A stretch of 64,000 nt of DNA, from contig JADWOT020001850.1 in NCBI GenBank assembly GCA_036345935.2, positions 1 through 64,000 of the forward strand. The letters are read 5' to 3'. Every line of letters starts with the position of its first letter. The stretch's first letter is position 1. Source of the stretch: Taenia hydatigena. Its lineage: Eukaryota > Platyhelminthes > Cestoda > Cyclophyllidea > Taeniidae. The notes beneath the pieces were generated by a model. The model was not told where the DNA came from, made no database searches, and worked only from the letters and a program-made list of their open reading frames with translations. Of this stretch, positions 12,154-23,618 are shown piece by piece. Position numbers and translations under genes: made by a program.

Positions 12154-15097
12154 GAACGATCTCACTTTGATCTGGTTGTAAAATCAGCAGAAGGCATCTC
12201 TGTCTCTACCATGGTGACCACATCTACCCAGGTCTCCCAAAACACATCCGCCTCGTCGATGGCCACCACACACCAATGCTTCGGCCAAACAAAGATAGTG
12301 AACAAAGCTGATTAACTAAATTCTAGAAAATTGGCAGAAGAAGAGGTCAAGCATTATTTAAGGTAACGTATCCTCTTCCAGCATCAAAGGTGACGAGAAG
12401 AGATAGCCGATTCGAGACTGCTGGTGCGCTTAGAAGAGAGAGAATCCCATGCCAGCAAGGTGGTGAAATGCATCACGTTGTCGTTGGATGGTAGCTGTCA
12501 ATTCCGTTACACAATGGCATTCACCAATAGAACTGTTTGACACGATGAAGGACAGGAAGTCTTTTGAGATAAGAATATCAACATTTCTTAAGTTAAATAG
12601 ACTAGAATGTTCAAAATGCTGAAGTGCTAGGTGCAATCTACATTGCACAATCTAAATTTATTTAGCCCACACTATAGTCAGCTTTGCCCAAAAATGACCC
12701 ATTAGCCTCAATTAAGTCGCTAATTGTCAATCCCATCCCCATGATATGACAAAATAGCAGGACGACTTATAACAGCCACACTTGGCGCCAATTACAGGGC
12801 TTCCCCTAGGCATTCTCATCAAGGCTACCAACCATGAACAAGAAAGACAACAATAAAAGCGCAAATTGACTTCACTACTGTTAAGAACATGAGCATTTTC
12901 TTCGCCTGCGCGAATTTCCGGTTGGCGCATGCTTTCGATCTTAACCAATGCCGATTTTCTTGGAGAGCACATCGTAACATCCCCATTTAATTAAACTGGA
13001 AAAATTGCTGATGAATCGAGATCCATAGCATTTGATGCACCATAGTCGCCAGTTCTCCGTCACGGCAGCCAGTGGGGAGTTTTCAAAGCCACCAATGCTC
13101 TGGAAGAAATTGGCGAGACACTCCATCCCACTCGACTCATCCAGCATTGAATCGATAAGAACAGCAATAATTAAATGTTGGTGAGATGCAAGCGACTCTA
13201 TGGCGGCTGTTAGATTAGTCTTGGAGAACGAGGAACCAGCCACAACATAGATAGTGCAGTCGCAAATAGCAAGTTGGCTCTCCGCGTCTGTTACATAACA
13301 TGTGAGCAGCCCATGAGGAGGTTCATAAACAAGGACATGTCCACTTGCAGAGGCCTGATGCAGCCGAAACGGTACCATGTTCACGAAACTTTTCTTTGTT
13401 AATTTACTTAGCAATGATTTTCTATGCATCATTCTATCCAACTCTTTTGTCGCTTCTTCATCTATGTCTGGCATAATGCGAAAGTTGACAGTTGTGTGCT
13501 CACGATCACACGCAAGGGTAGATAGGAAGCGGGAGTAGGAATCTGTTTGCACCTTCTGGTATAGGATGGCTTCAGGGGCATTTCGGAAGGAATTAGGCGA
13601 AGATTGGGGGAAGAGCAGCCGGCAGAGGTGTTTGTTCACCCAGGTAAACTGGTTGATGTGCTGACACAGGAGAGTGGAGAATGGCTTTGTTGACAGTACC
13701 CACCTCCAGCTTGGGACACTTATGGCGAGACTTGCCAAATCCCACAATCCAAGGTATTTGCATATTCTCAGTTGCAATTCAGGTGGGAGATCAGTGATTT
13801 CGCGTTGTGCAGTATTTTGTTCAGCCTAAATTGCAAGGAAGGTATGCAGTCCTGAGCGACGTCAAAGTCGAAAGCGGGAAAAGAAATTTGAATGAACAGA
13901 GGTGAACAAAGATAAGTAAATAAATGACAGGACATAGGCGGCGACTATTACAACCTACCATTGTCGTCAGTCGCCGGCGCAGATACAAGGCGTGGTGGTG
14001 ATGTCGAGGCTTAAATAATGAATCGTGGGGGCAAGGGAAGTAGATTGACCTCAACGTGATGTTAGCACATTGGTTCATTCCATGTGGCTCAGTCTGAACG
14101 TCACCTTATCATGACGCCTATCACGCTCTTCTCTTCCGCGAATCAAGAACGCGCTGAACGAATGTGCAGTAAAGACAACCTCATCAATTGCGTCAGTACA
14201 GATGTCAATTTTCCTAAAAGAGCACTACCATGTAATCTAGCAGTCATTTCAATTCAGCTATTTTTCCGAGGTGTGAAGACCAAAATTAAGGCGTTGGCGT
14301 AGTGAATACCCCGTAAACGAATATGTGGACGCTGTTTTGGTGACTTGTTTTTAGAGGAGGCAAGGTAACTCTTGAGGAGTTAGGATTCCTTCAAGCCACG
14401 ACGACAGCACAATAGAAGTAAGACGGAATCCTTCGACTGCGATAGAGATAAAACATCGACTCAGTATGCCATATTACCACTTAACCACTTTGCTAGTAAA
14501 TTGATTGAGTGCACTCTGCGCAACTGGAAGTAAAAGCTACGACCTGAATCGGAACCGCAACTGATCTATAGACACTTCTACAGAACGTCTAGGAGCATAG
14601 TTCTTCTAGGTGGATGAGGTCTAGGGAATTCATGGGTGGACATGCAGTTGCTGAAACGAATCCTTACTAGAGCTTACTGTGGGCTTACTCTTCCCATCAC
14701 AGAAGCGATGTGGGAGTGAGGTCACTAAATTAGGTGGGGTCAAATCAGCTTCCACTCTCAACGTCTCTCAGCTGCATTCATGATTTCCCCTTTCTTGACC
14801 CCTCTTTAACCCCCCTGACTTGCGCCCAGTTGGCTGTGGCAGATGCTACTCTCACACATATAGCAAGTTTTCCTTCCGTTTCACTTACACTGGATACATG
14901 GTTAGCAACAACTAGCCCTTAGAACTAACATTTCGGTTTTGGAAAGTGCCTGACTAGCGCAACGGACATGCAGACTGAGGCAATATGGAAGTGGTCGTAA
15001 AAGGTGCTACCGAGACTGCTGCCGATGTTAGTCCAGCAGTAGCAGAGCTGCTTCGCTTACTTGTTTTTAGTTTACCCCACGGTGAGGGATGCAAATA
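12154..15097 (+). repeat. Palindrome 1, left arm
   Basis: This 2.9 kb segment is present as its reverse complement at 17863-20765. Similarity begins at GAACGATCTCAC and ends near GGGATGCAA. Long stretches are identical or nearly so (for example the 14734-14922 region), with scattered substitutions and a few indels. The arm contains the complete FBXO4-like gene transcribed toward the left, away from the centre. Confidence 0.9.
12941..14078 (-). CDS. F-box / FBXO4-like protein, intact copy
   Basis: Two exons on the minus strand: 14078-13959 (40 codons) and 13825-12941, split by a 133-base intron (ATG|GTAGGT ... AATTTAG|GCT). Translation from the first ATG gives about 334 residues; the ATG at 13961-13959, directly before the intron, is an alternative start giving 295. 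Exon 2 opens with an F-box-like stretch (ITDLPPELQLRICKYLG, then WDLASLAISVPSWRW). The C-terminal half has the feel of the atypical small-GTPase domain of FBXO4: a hydrophobic strand (LAICDCTIYVVAGSS), HLIIAVLIDSMLDESSGMECL, then ENWRLWCIK. In that family the F-box would link the protein to SKP1/Cullin E3 ligase. The family assignment is from memory and needs a profile search. Its mirror copy is frameshifted; a third paralogue lies at 38278-39418. Confidence 0.65.
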
Positions 15098-17862
15098 TCA
15101 TTTGGGAGCCGCAACTGGGGCTCGGTATGATTTCAACTAAACCAAAAACCCAGCTCGCGCTATTGTGCACAGATGCGCAGCATGAAGTCTCTGCATTTGT
15201 CTAAAGTGCCTCTATCGCATGCAAACACTCGAGACTTTTGTACGAAAATCTCTGACAATTTGACGATTCATATGTTGAAGTGGTTAGCGCCGTAAAATTT
15301 TGTCGAAAAAAGAAACAGAACCTCTCTAGGCTTATACCCTTTTAAATCTTATTTGCTCATAGTCACCCTATTTCTGCGGTTCTAATATTAACCCTGATTC
15401 ATATATCTTTGTTGAAGTGGCTATCTCCTAATATCCATTGAGACATGAGGTCCTTTATTCAATTATCGTCAACTTGACAGGCTCGATTGCTTATCAGTTG
15501 GCAAAGTACGCAGCAAGTTGCGTTGCCCACTAATGCGCAGTATCAGCAGCAGGATTTTTAGTTAATTCCTACCGCAAAAATACTTCGAGTAAATGTTAAG
15601 AAATTATTTTGGAGTGTGCAGAAATTTGTCAGTAAACGTATTTCGTTGGTGTCATTAAGTATAGAATCGCATACTCGGTGAGAATCAATTTTGCGCGCAC
15701 TTGAGCAGTGTAGTTCAAAGCTATTTATCTCTCGAAATAGAACAAATCTAACCTTTTTAGGCATTCTTGCCACTCAGTAGTCATTTGCATTCGCACGTGA
15801 ATCTACTTTGAATGCTTTCAAAAAGGCTCGATGGTGACGTCCTCGTTTTTGTTTGGCTGCATAATATATCAGTGGCGTTGTTTTGGTTGGCAGAGCCAAA
15901 TTTATTAAAATGAAAGTTAAAAACATCGGCTGCCTTATGACATTGGCATGCAGTAGTGTCTAATAACTCCATTCACTGTACAGATCTAGCCCATATTTGC
16001 ACTTTGAAAAAGTCTAATAAGACAGGCTTTCATCAACTCCCTGGACTGAGTCATTTATTACCTCATGAGGTTAGTCAAGTCAGTACACATAACCCGGTGA
16101 GACTTACATTTTAAATTAGCCAACCAATCTGATCTACATGCTGGTTGGCACGAGTGACAAATGTGAATGTCATCTTTTGAGCATCAACGACTTTGTGACC
16201 AGATCACAGTACATTGCGTTGACATTACAGCTTAGCAACAGTCAGTAGCTTGATTAATCCATGGGCGTTGCAGTGGTGATTACTTTATTAATCATCACTT
16301 AATTAGCAATGCTTGTGTAACCAGTGTAAGACATGGATACAGCGCGTCCACTGCTAAAATAGAAATTAAAGCCAAGATCATCATTCGAACACCGTTAAAC
16401 ATTGAAAATGAACCAACTGCCATAGATACGCTAAATGCTAAATAAGCTGGATGAGCGCATTGAATCGACACCTCAGGTACGTAGTCTAGCACCATCGGCT
16501 TCAAAGGCTTTTACCGGTATATACATCAAAGCACTTAAGACGGCATTCAAGGAGGCTTCGAGTTTTCAACAAGGAGTGGTTAGTCGACTCCATAATGGTA
16601 GCAAAGAACATAATGGGTAAAAATAATGGTTCGAGGTCTTCATAAGCTGCTCTGTGGCATGGAAGTTTATTAGTGCATATAAACGCAGGGACCATCAGAT
16701 GAACACGATAAAAGTGTATTGGGAAAGTCCGCACACAAATCAAATCGGCAACGATCAATTACGGCCATGAATGCTGCATGCTCTGTGCAGAGCATGGGAT
16801 TTGATATTAAAATCAGTCGTAGTCCGCCAATCACCAGCTGAATCAACATCTAACTTGAGGCACCAAAATAGTAAGTATCTTCCTAAAAACAACCATGATA
16901 GAGTCACAAATTACGTGTAGCTAAAGGAGAAGCCTACCTACTTACACACCTCTCTGGTGGCTTATTTAAAGCTGTTAGCTGTGGCTTCTGTTGATTTACT
17001 GCTTGGCCGGCCCCTCAACTTGGAATGATAGCTTTGGTGACAAAAAGCGTTGGAGAACGGCTAAAGCGTTAGCACCGCAATCTCAGAAGGAATAAGACTT
17101 GCGCATCTGTACTGTTTCCTCGGGTTTTTAAATATTTTTCAAACATCGTTGATCCTGCTATATTCACGGAAAGCTCATTACGGTGGCTTGCCGGTAATCA
17201 CACTGACTTAGCTATAGAATAGAAAATCATTTAGTATTTCAAAATCAAACATCTGTGAAAACCAGCCTTGCCACTGTGAAGAGGACAATCCAGTAGGGAC
17301 CACGACACATCATAGCAAAGATCGGGTGATGTTTTTGACATCCTCCTTCACCTTGGCAATCTGAGTGACCACATCAATGACGTGCTAGTTAGTCATCCCC
17401 GAATGCGTCGGTGGGCCTCCTAAGGTAGTATCCAAACTTATTTTTATCATTCATTTTTCCAGACAGTTTAAACGAGGAACCAACTTGGAGCTATTGTAAT
17501 TACGAGTTGCTTTGCATCCTCTTATTTAACATCACTATAAATTTGTATGAGGGCATTGTGGGTGCCTAAGTCGAGATGAGCTTTCGTGAGTTTTACTGTT
17601 GCTATCCTCCTCATCATTAAGAAGAAGGAGCGCTGATGTGTAAAGCCGTTGCTTCCTTAAACTGTTTTGTAATATGAGCCACAGACCATCTGTGAGGTCA
17701 AAGCAAAAAGTGACTCCAAAATAATCAAAACTGTGAGATATCGCATTTTAAAAGTTAGTATTTTGGTTGCAAAATCGGCAATAACGAAATTCGACGATTA
17801 TTAAGTGTAATTTATAGATTGTGTCTATCCTAAAAAGACGAAAGTAGTAGCTGCTAAATAAT
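15098..17862. other. Spacer of palindrome 1
   Basis: About 2.8 kb between the arms, not itself inverted-repeated except for a few weakly similar bases at the edges. Open frames are all short (under 90 codons) and lack splice context. No gene recognised. Confidence 0.5.
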
Positions 17863-20765
17863 AGTTGCATCCCTCACCGTGAGGTAAACTAAAAACAAGT
17901 AAGCGAAGCAGCTCTGCTACTGCTGGACTAACATCGGCAGCAGTCTCGGTAGCACCTTTTACGACCACTTCCATATTGCCTCAGTCTGCATGTCCGTTGC
18001 GCTAGTCAGGCACTTTCCAAAACCGAAATGTTAGTTCTAAGGGCTAGTTGTTGCTAACCATGTATCCAGTGTAAGTGAAACGGAAGGAAAACTTGCTATA
18101 TGTGTGAGAGTAGCATCTGCCACAGCCAACTGGGCGCAAGTCAGGGGGGTTAAAGAGGGGTCAAGAAAGGGGAAATCATGAATGCAGCTGAGAGACGTTG
18201 AGAGTGGAAGCTGATTTGACCCCACCTAATTTAGTGACCTCACTCCCACATCGCTTCTGTGATGGGAAGAGTAAGCCCACAGTAAGCTCTAGTAAGGATT
18301 CGTTTCAGCAACTGCATGTCCACCCATGAATTCCCTAGACCTCATCCACCTAGAAGAACTATGCTCCTAGACGTTCTGTAGAAGTGTCCATAGATCAGTT
18401 GCGGTTCCAATTCAGGTCGTAGCTTTTACTTCCAGTTGCGCAGAGTGCACTCAATCAATTTACTAGCAAAGTGGTTAAGTGGTAATATGGCATACTGAGT
18501 CGATGTTTTATCTCTATCGCAGTCGAAGGATTCCGTCTTACTTCTATTGTGCTGTCGTCGTGGCTTGAAGGAATCCTAACTCCTCAAGAGTTACCTTGCC
18601 TCCTCTAAAAACAAGTCACCAAAACAGCGTCCACATATTCGTTTACGGGGTATTCACTACGCCAACGCCTTAATTTTGGTCTTCACACCTCGGAAAAATA
18701 GCTGAATTGAAATGACTGCTAGATTACATGGTAGTGCTCTTTTAGGAAAATTGACATCTGTAGTGACGCAATTGATGAGGTTGTCTTTACTGCATATTCG
18801 TTCAGCGCGTTCTTGATTCGCGGAAGAGAAGAGCGTGATAGGCGTCATGATAAGGTGACGTTCAGACTGAGCCACATGGAATGAACCAATGTGCTAACAT
18901 CACGTTGAGGTCAATCTACTTCCCTTGCCCCCACGATTCATTATTTAAGCCTCGACATCACCACCACGCCTTGTATCTGCGCCGGCGACTGACGACAATG
19001 GTAGGTTGTAATAGTCGCCGCCTATGTCCTGTCATTTGTTTACTTATCTTTGTTCACCTCTGTTCATTCAAATTTCTTTTCCCGCTTTCGACTTTGACGC
19101 GCTCACGACTGCATACCTTCCTAGCAATTTAGGCTGAACAAAATACTGCACAACGCGAAATCACTGATCTCCTACCTGAATTGCAACTGAGAATATGCAA
19201 ATACCTTGGATTGTGGGATTTGGCAAGTCTCGCCATAAGTGTCCCAAGCTGGAGGTGGGTACTGTCAACAAAGCCATTCTCCACTCTCCTGTGTCAGCAC
19301 ATCAACCAGTTTACCTGGGTGAACAAACACCTCTGCCGGCTGCTCTTCCCCCAATCTTCGCCTAATTCCTTCCGAAATGCCCCTGAAGCCATCCTATACC
19401 AGAAGGTGCAAACAGATTCCTACTCCTGCTTCCTATCTACCCTTGCGTGTGATCGTGAGCACACAACTGTCAACTTTCGCATCATGCCAGACACAGATGA
19501 AGAAGCGACAAAAGAGTTGGATAGAATGATACATCGCAGATCATTGCTAATTAAATTAATAAAGAACAGTTTTGTGAACATGGTACCGTTTCTGCATCAG
19601 GCCTCTGTAAGTTGTCATGATTCTCCTCATGGGCGGCTCACTGTTATGTAAAAGACGCAGACAGCCGACTTGCTATTTGCGACTGCACTATCTATGTTGT
19701 GGATGGTTCCTCGTTCTCCAAGACTAATCTAACAGACGCCATAGAGTCGCTTGCATCTCATCAACATTTAATTATTGCTGTTCTTATCGATTCAATGCTG
19801 GATGAGTCGAGTGGGATGGAGTGTCTCGCCAATTCCTTCCAGAGCATTGGTGGCTTTGAAAACTCCCCACTGAGTGCCGTGACGGAGAACTGGCGACTGT
19901 GGTGCATCAAACGCTATGGACATCGATTCATCGGCAATTTTTCCAGATTAATTAGATGGGGATGTTACGATGTGCTCTCCAAGAGAATCGGCAGTGGTGA
20001 AGATAGAAAGCATGCGCCAACAGGCAGCGCACGCAGGCGAAGAAAATGCTCATGTTCTTAACAGTAGTGAAGTCAATTTGCGCTTTTCTTGTTGTCTTTC
20101 TTGTTCATGGTTGGTAGCCTTGATGAGAATGACTAGGGGAAGCTCTATAATTGGCACCAAGTGTGGCTGTTATATGTCGTCCTGCTATTTTGCCATATCA
20201 TGGGGATGGGATTGACAATTAGCGACTTCATTGAGGCTAATGGGTCATTTTTGGGCAAAGCCGACTATAGTCTGGACTAAATAAATTTCGATTGTGCAAT
20301 GTAGATTGCACCTAGCACTTCAGCATTTTGAACATTCTAGTCTATTTGACTTAGGAAATGTTGATATTCTTATCTCAAAAGACTTCCTGTCCTTCATCGT
20401 GCCATTGCGTAACGGGATTGACAGCTGCCATCCAACGACAACGTGATGCATTTCATCACCTTGCTGGCATGGGATTCTCTCTCTTCTAAGCGCACCAGCA
20501 GTCTCGAATCAGCTATCTCTTCTCGTCACCTTTGATGCTGGAAGAGGATACGTTACCTTAAATAATGCTTGACCTCTTCTTCTGCCAATTTTCTAGAATT
20601 TAGCTAATCAGCTTTGTTCACTATCTTTGTTTGGCCGAAGCATTGGTGTGTGGTGGCCATCGACGAGGCGGATGTGTTTTGGGAGACCTGGGTAGATGTG
20701 GTCACCATGGTAGAGACAGAGATGCCTTCTGCTGATTTTACAACCAGATCAAAGTGAGATCGTTC
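17863..20765 (-). repeat. Palindrome 1, right arm
   Basis: Reverse complement of 12154-15097. It has accumulated small deletions in the FBXO4-like gene (3, about 12 and 1 base) and scattered substitutions. Outside the gene the match is very close, including a 62-codon open frame that is identical in both arms. Confidence 0.9.
18881..20061 (+). pseudogene. F-box / FBXO4-like, frameshifted mirror copy
   Basis: Plus-strand counterpart of the gene at 12941-14078. Exon 1 is 18881-19000, intron 19001-19132 with intact GTAGGT and TTTAG, exon 2 from 19133. Compared with the left copy it lacks three bases near 19590 and about 12 bases near 19612. It also lacks one base near 19640, where ACATGT has become ACTGT. 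The single-base loss shifts the frame and brings a TAA within a few codons, just before the core strand of the C-terminal domain. After the shift the remaining sequence is still open in the other frame to 20061, past the point where the left copy stops because TAA is GAA here. The product would be a truncated N-terminal F-box half of about 200 residues. Confidence 0.65.
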
Positions 20766-22734
20766 ACGTCTGGTAAAAATTTTGCTATTGTGCTGGGAGA
20801 ACACACACTTTGATAAGCAGTGCTTTTGAATTGCTACTCGAATGAATGCTCAGCGATGCTTTGAAATCCTCGGTTTCCATCAGCAGTCATCAAACGACAT
20901 TCATGCGTTAATTGTCGCTTTTGTTAAAATAAGATGATATTCTTGGTGACTGGCTACTCCTCTACAGCAAAGCAAGCCCGGCACAACCCAATGAAACCAT
21001 TAAGAACCTAGCAGCAAAGTGCCATTGGAGACGTGATCATCTCATTAACGTCTTGTGGCGTTGGTCGTCGAAGCATGGCCGTATGCACGCTATGCATTCT
21101 AAACGAGCAGCGTATTGAGACGGTCTTCTCAAAATGACGTTTCGTATCACCATCAATTCGGAACAGGTGAGAGCTGTGACTCTGCAAATGCCTCGTTTGG
21201 TCACCGAAGAGGATCCTTTTCCAAAGCCATTGAATGTATGCGAGGAGGAAACTTTGCTAATGCCAAAGGTGGCAGTTCAGCTAGTGCCCATTTATTGTTG
21301 GAGAGTTAAGGAAACGCAGGCCTAACAACATGTGAAACTGTTGAAAACAGGACCACAGAAATAAGCGGTATTTAGCAAATTGTATTGAGCTTCTCTATAC
21401 TCGCCTATGTAGCGAAAATTCTGAGCATATTGGGGAGACGCTAGCATCATTCGTTTAACTGCCTTTTATTTGATGAATGCACATTTTTGAAAACAATTAA
21501 CAATGTATGCCCAAGATTTTAAAAATTTTTAAAATTCATATTAGTGCATGAAATTGAGAATGGAACTGATGAAGCACACTCACGAAATTTCGTTAGTTGC
21601 ATGTTTGCACTTCCTTGGATTCGAAGACCAAACATTTAACTGCTCATTCAGCTCAGAGAACGCAATGCGCGTCTGATTGTTTGTCTGTCAGTTGTTTGAT
21701 AAGTGAAAGGCTCGTGACAGATTTTGTTTAATATTTAAGTCATCGAAGCAAAACGTTGTCGTTTTGATTTATCAAGTAAATTCGGACAACTGCTATTCGA
21801 GCGCATGCAGTGAAAAGTAGTCACTAAATGTGCATTGCAAAAAGTAGGATAATAAACGGCTAACTAATGCCATCGTGTGGCCTGGTTTGTTAGCAAAATA
21901 CAGGTAAAATGGTCTGTGCTTCCCTACGCATTAATTTGTGGTGCTAATTAAGGGCTCAGTTTAATTAGCATTGGGAACCGAAATGTAGTGAGCAGCTAAA
22001 GCCCTGGTTTCACTCTGTGCCAGAAAAGCGGATTCCTGCTAACTCAAGGAATACACTAATTGGCTGCCTCAGTAGAATAGCACACATTCCCATTCCTGAA
22101 TAGCACAACCGTCTAGTTAGTTTTGCCTAAGCAATTAAATTAAACTGTAATGCCAAGTCAACTTTATCAGACGGCAGCTTTTGTGTGGTGACTAAACGAG
22201 AAAACCATCTCTAATCTAGCGTTGCGTGTTGTGTTTACTGTTTGGGTCGACGAATAGATGCTGGCACATCGACACGACCTTAGAGTGCAATGGAACCAAT
22301 GTTCATGCAAACATGGCTACAATAATCGATCCTTGACCTTCAAAGCCCTGCCACATTTGCGGTTAAGGGAGGGCGTCAGGAGTGACTATACGTTACTGGA
22401 TATCAAAAGGCGTTACTGAAGCCCCTTTCTGCAGCCTATGAACCATTTTTTCAATGTGCATGTTTTGGGTATCGGCGTTGTTCATCATCACCTGTGTCAG
22501 TCAGGTTGGCATTTTCAAGTGAACTTCATTTAGTTCAGAAGCACTGTCTTCAGTCATGCGCTCACAAGCGTCACGAATCAGTAGATCCTCAGCGTTGCTC
22601 TCCAGCTCGATTGTTTCTTCTTTGTTGGAATCGTGCATTCAGCAAGCATTTCTGGGTTAATTGAGCGAATTCTTCACACAGCCAAACGTAAAACCGAACG
22701 AATTAGCACTTAGAACATCAATCGAGGAAATTAT
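20766..22734. other. No gene firmly recognised
   Basis: Contains a 63-codon frame with a true ATG at 21134-21325 (plus; MTFRITINSEQ...), which has a possible donor CAG|GTGAGA after 11 codons and could be a first exon. Evidence is too thin to call. Confidence 0.25.
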
Positions 22735-23052
22735 ATGCAAGCGGAATGTGCAGAACTTCGTTTGTTTTCGTTGAGTGGTCTTGAACTCGATCCGTGCACT
22801 CCACCATTACCTTATTTTGTGCCAAATATTACCAACTTACCACTAGGGTTGTTCTCATCTGTTAACCTTACGCACTACAGCGGAGTAAATGCCGAGGCGA
22901 AAACGGCAATAGTCAAACACGTTGCTGCAATGGTGGCAGCGGCGGGTAGCCTTATCCATTTCAAGAAGGCCATGACTTTAAAGCAGCAGAATTATTCTTT
23001 GGGGTTATTTTTTGCGCAGCCAATGTCTTGTATGAAACGTACTTCTATCTAG
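22735..23052 (+). CDS. Candidate exon, unrecognised product
   Basis: A 105-codon frame from ATG at 22735 to TAG. An acceptor-like ATGTGCAG lies 22 bases in, so the true exon may begin at 22757 (ELRLFSLSGLEL...). The peptide is Leu/Pro-rich, then alanine-rich (AKTAIVKHVAAMVAAAGS), with two N-glycosylation-type sites (NIT, NLT). No family recognised. It ends two bases before the stop codon of a minus-strand candidate exon. Confidence 0.3.
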   Translation: MQAECAELRLFSLSGLELDPCTPPLPYFVPNITNLPLGLFSSVNLTHYSGVNAEAKTAIVKHVAAMVAAAGSLIHFKKAMTLKQQNYSLGLFFAQPMSCMKRTSI

Positions 23053-23054
23053 AA

Positions 23055-23217
23055 TTAAGGGATGAAAGGATTTTCCATAGATATTAATTGCGCTAATGCT
23101 TCAAAGCTACCAGGGTCATTTGAGGCGATCAAGTGGCAAGTCAAGGCGTTTATTTGTCTTACTTCGGCCTTCGGCTCGTTGTAGAGAGCAGTCAGATCTG
23201 ATAGAAATATTCTTTGT
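23055..23217 (-). CDS. Candidate last exon, unrecognised product
   Basis: Minus-strand exon after acceptor ACCAAAGCAG, entering in phase 2, with 53 codons and TAA. The peptide begins QRIFLSDLTALYNEP, is helical in character and ends MENPFIP. Codon flow looks authentic. Upstream, a second frame (WHTRYHWTLL...) runs through the acceptor, so the exon boundary is not certain. Unknown family. Confidence 0.35.
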
Positions 23218-23354
23218 CTGCTTTGGTGGTAGCACGAGTAAGGTCCAGTGATAACGTGTATGCCAGCACACTTCCTCTTCCCCACCGTCATCGGTGGCAA
23301 CTTGCATTATGATATTTGCGTCCTTTGAACGGCAGTGACTATTAAGGTGGTTGC

Positions 23355-23618
23355 ATGCAGAAATGTATAGCACAGCTTCTCTTAGATCACGATATCAGCG
23401 ATCCCTGTGTGTGCCACATGGAATGGACTTCTTTTCTTCACTACCTTGGTCACTTCATTGTCGTGCACTTGCACGGGAGCAGAGTGCACCGGAAGGTCTG
23501 CGGGTTCTTCCGCACCTCAAGAACGATTTACATCTATGCCGCAACTCTAGGCTGCAAACTGGACTTTGGTGTCGTCAAACAGCTACTCAAATATCCGTCA
23601 GTGTACTTTAACTGCTAA
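23355..23618 (+). CDS. Candidate last exon, unrecognised product
   Basis: Plus-strand frame of 87 codons ending TAA. It may start at the ATG at 23355 or be an exon entered at the acceptor GCATGCAG before 23361 (KCIAQLLLDHDISD...). The peptide is rich in His, Cys and aromatic residues (FLHYLGHFIVVHLHG) and ends in LLKYPSVYFNC. No motif recognised. It lies head-to-head with the minus-strand exon at 23055-23217. Confidence 0.35.
   Translation: MQKCIAQLLLDHDISDPCVCHMEWTSFLHYLGHFIVVHLHGSRVHRKVCGFFRTSRTIYIYAATLGCKLDFGVVKQLLKYPSVYFNC

Noticed and set aside
12727..12972. 81-codon frame overlapping the 3' end of the FBXO4-like gene, open in both arms
   Set aside because: It runs out of frame across the conserved C-terminal helix and stop; many differences between arms are replacements. 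Read as a shadow of gene end and 3' flank.
14084..14302. 72-codon frame opposite the FBXO4-like gene, near identical in both arms
   Set aside because: Starts at GTG, has no splice or poly(A) support, and arm identity alone is explained by the recent duplication.
14734..14922. 62-codon frame identical in both arms of palindrome 1
   Set aside because: No coding context; identity reflects the palindrome itself.
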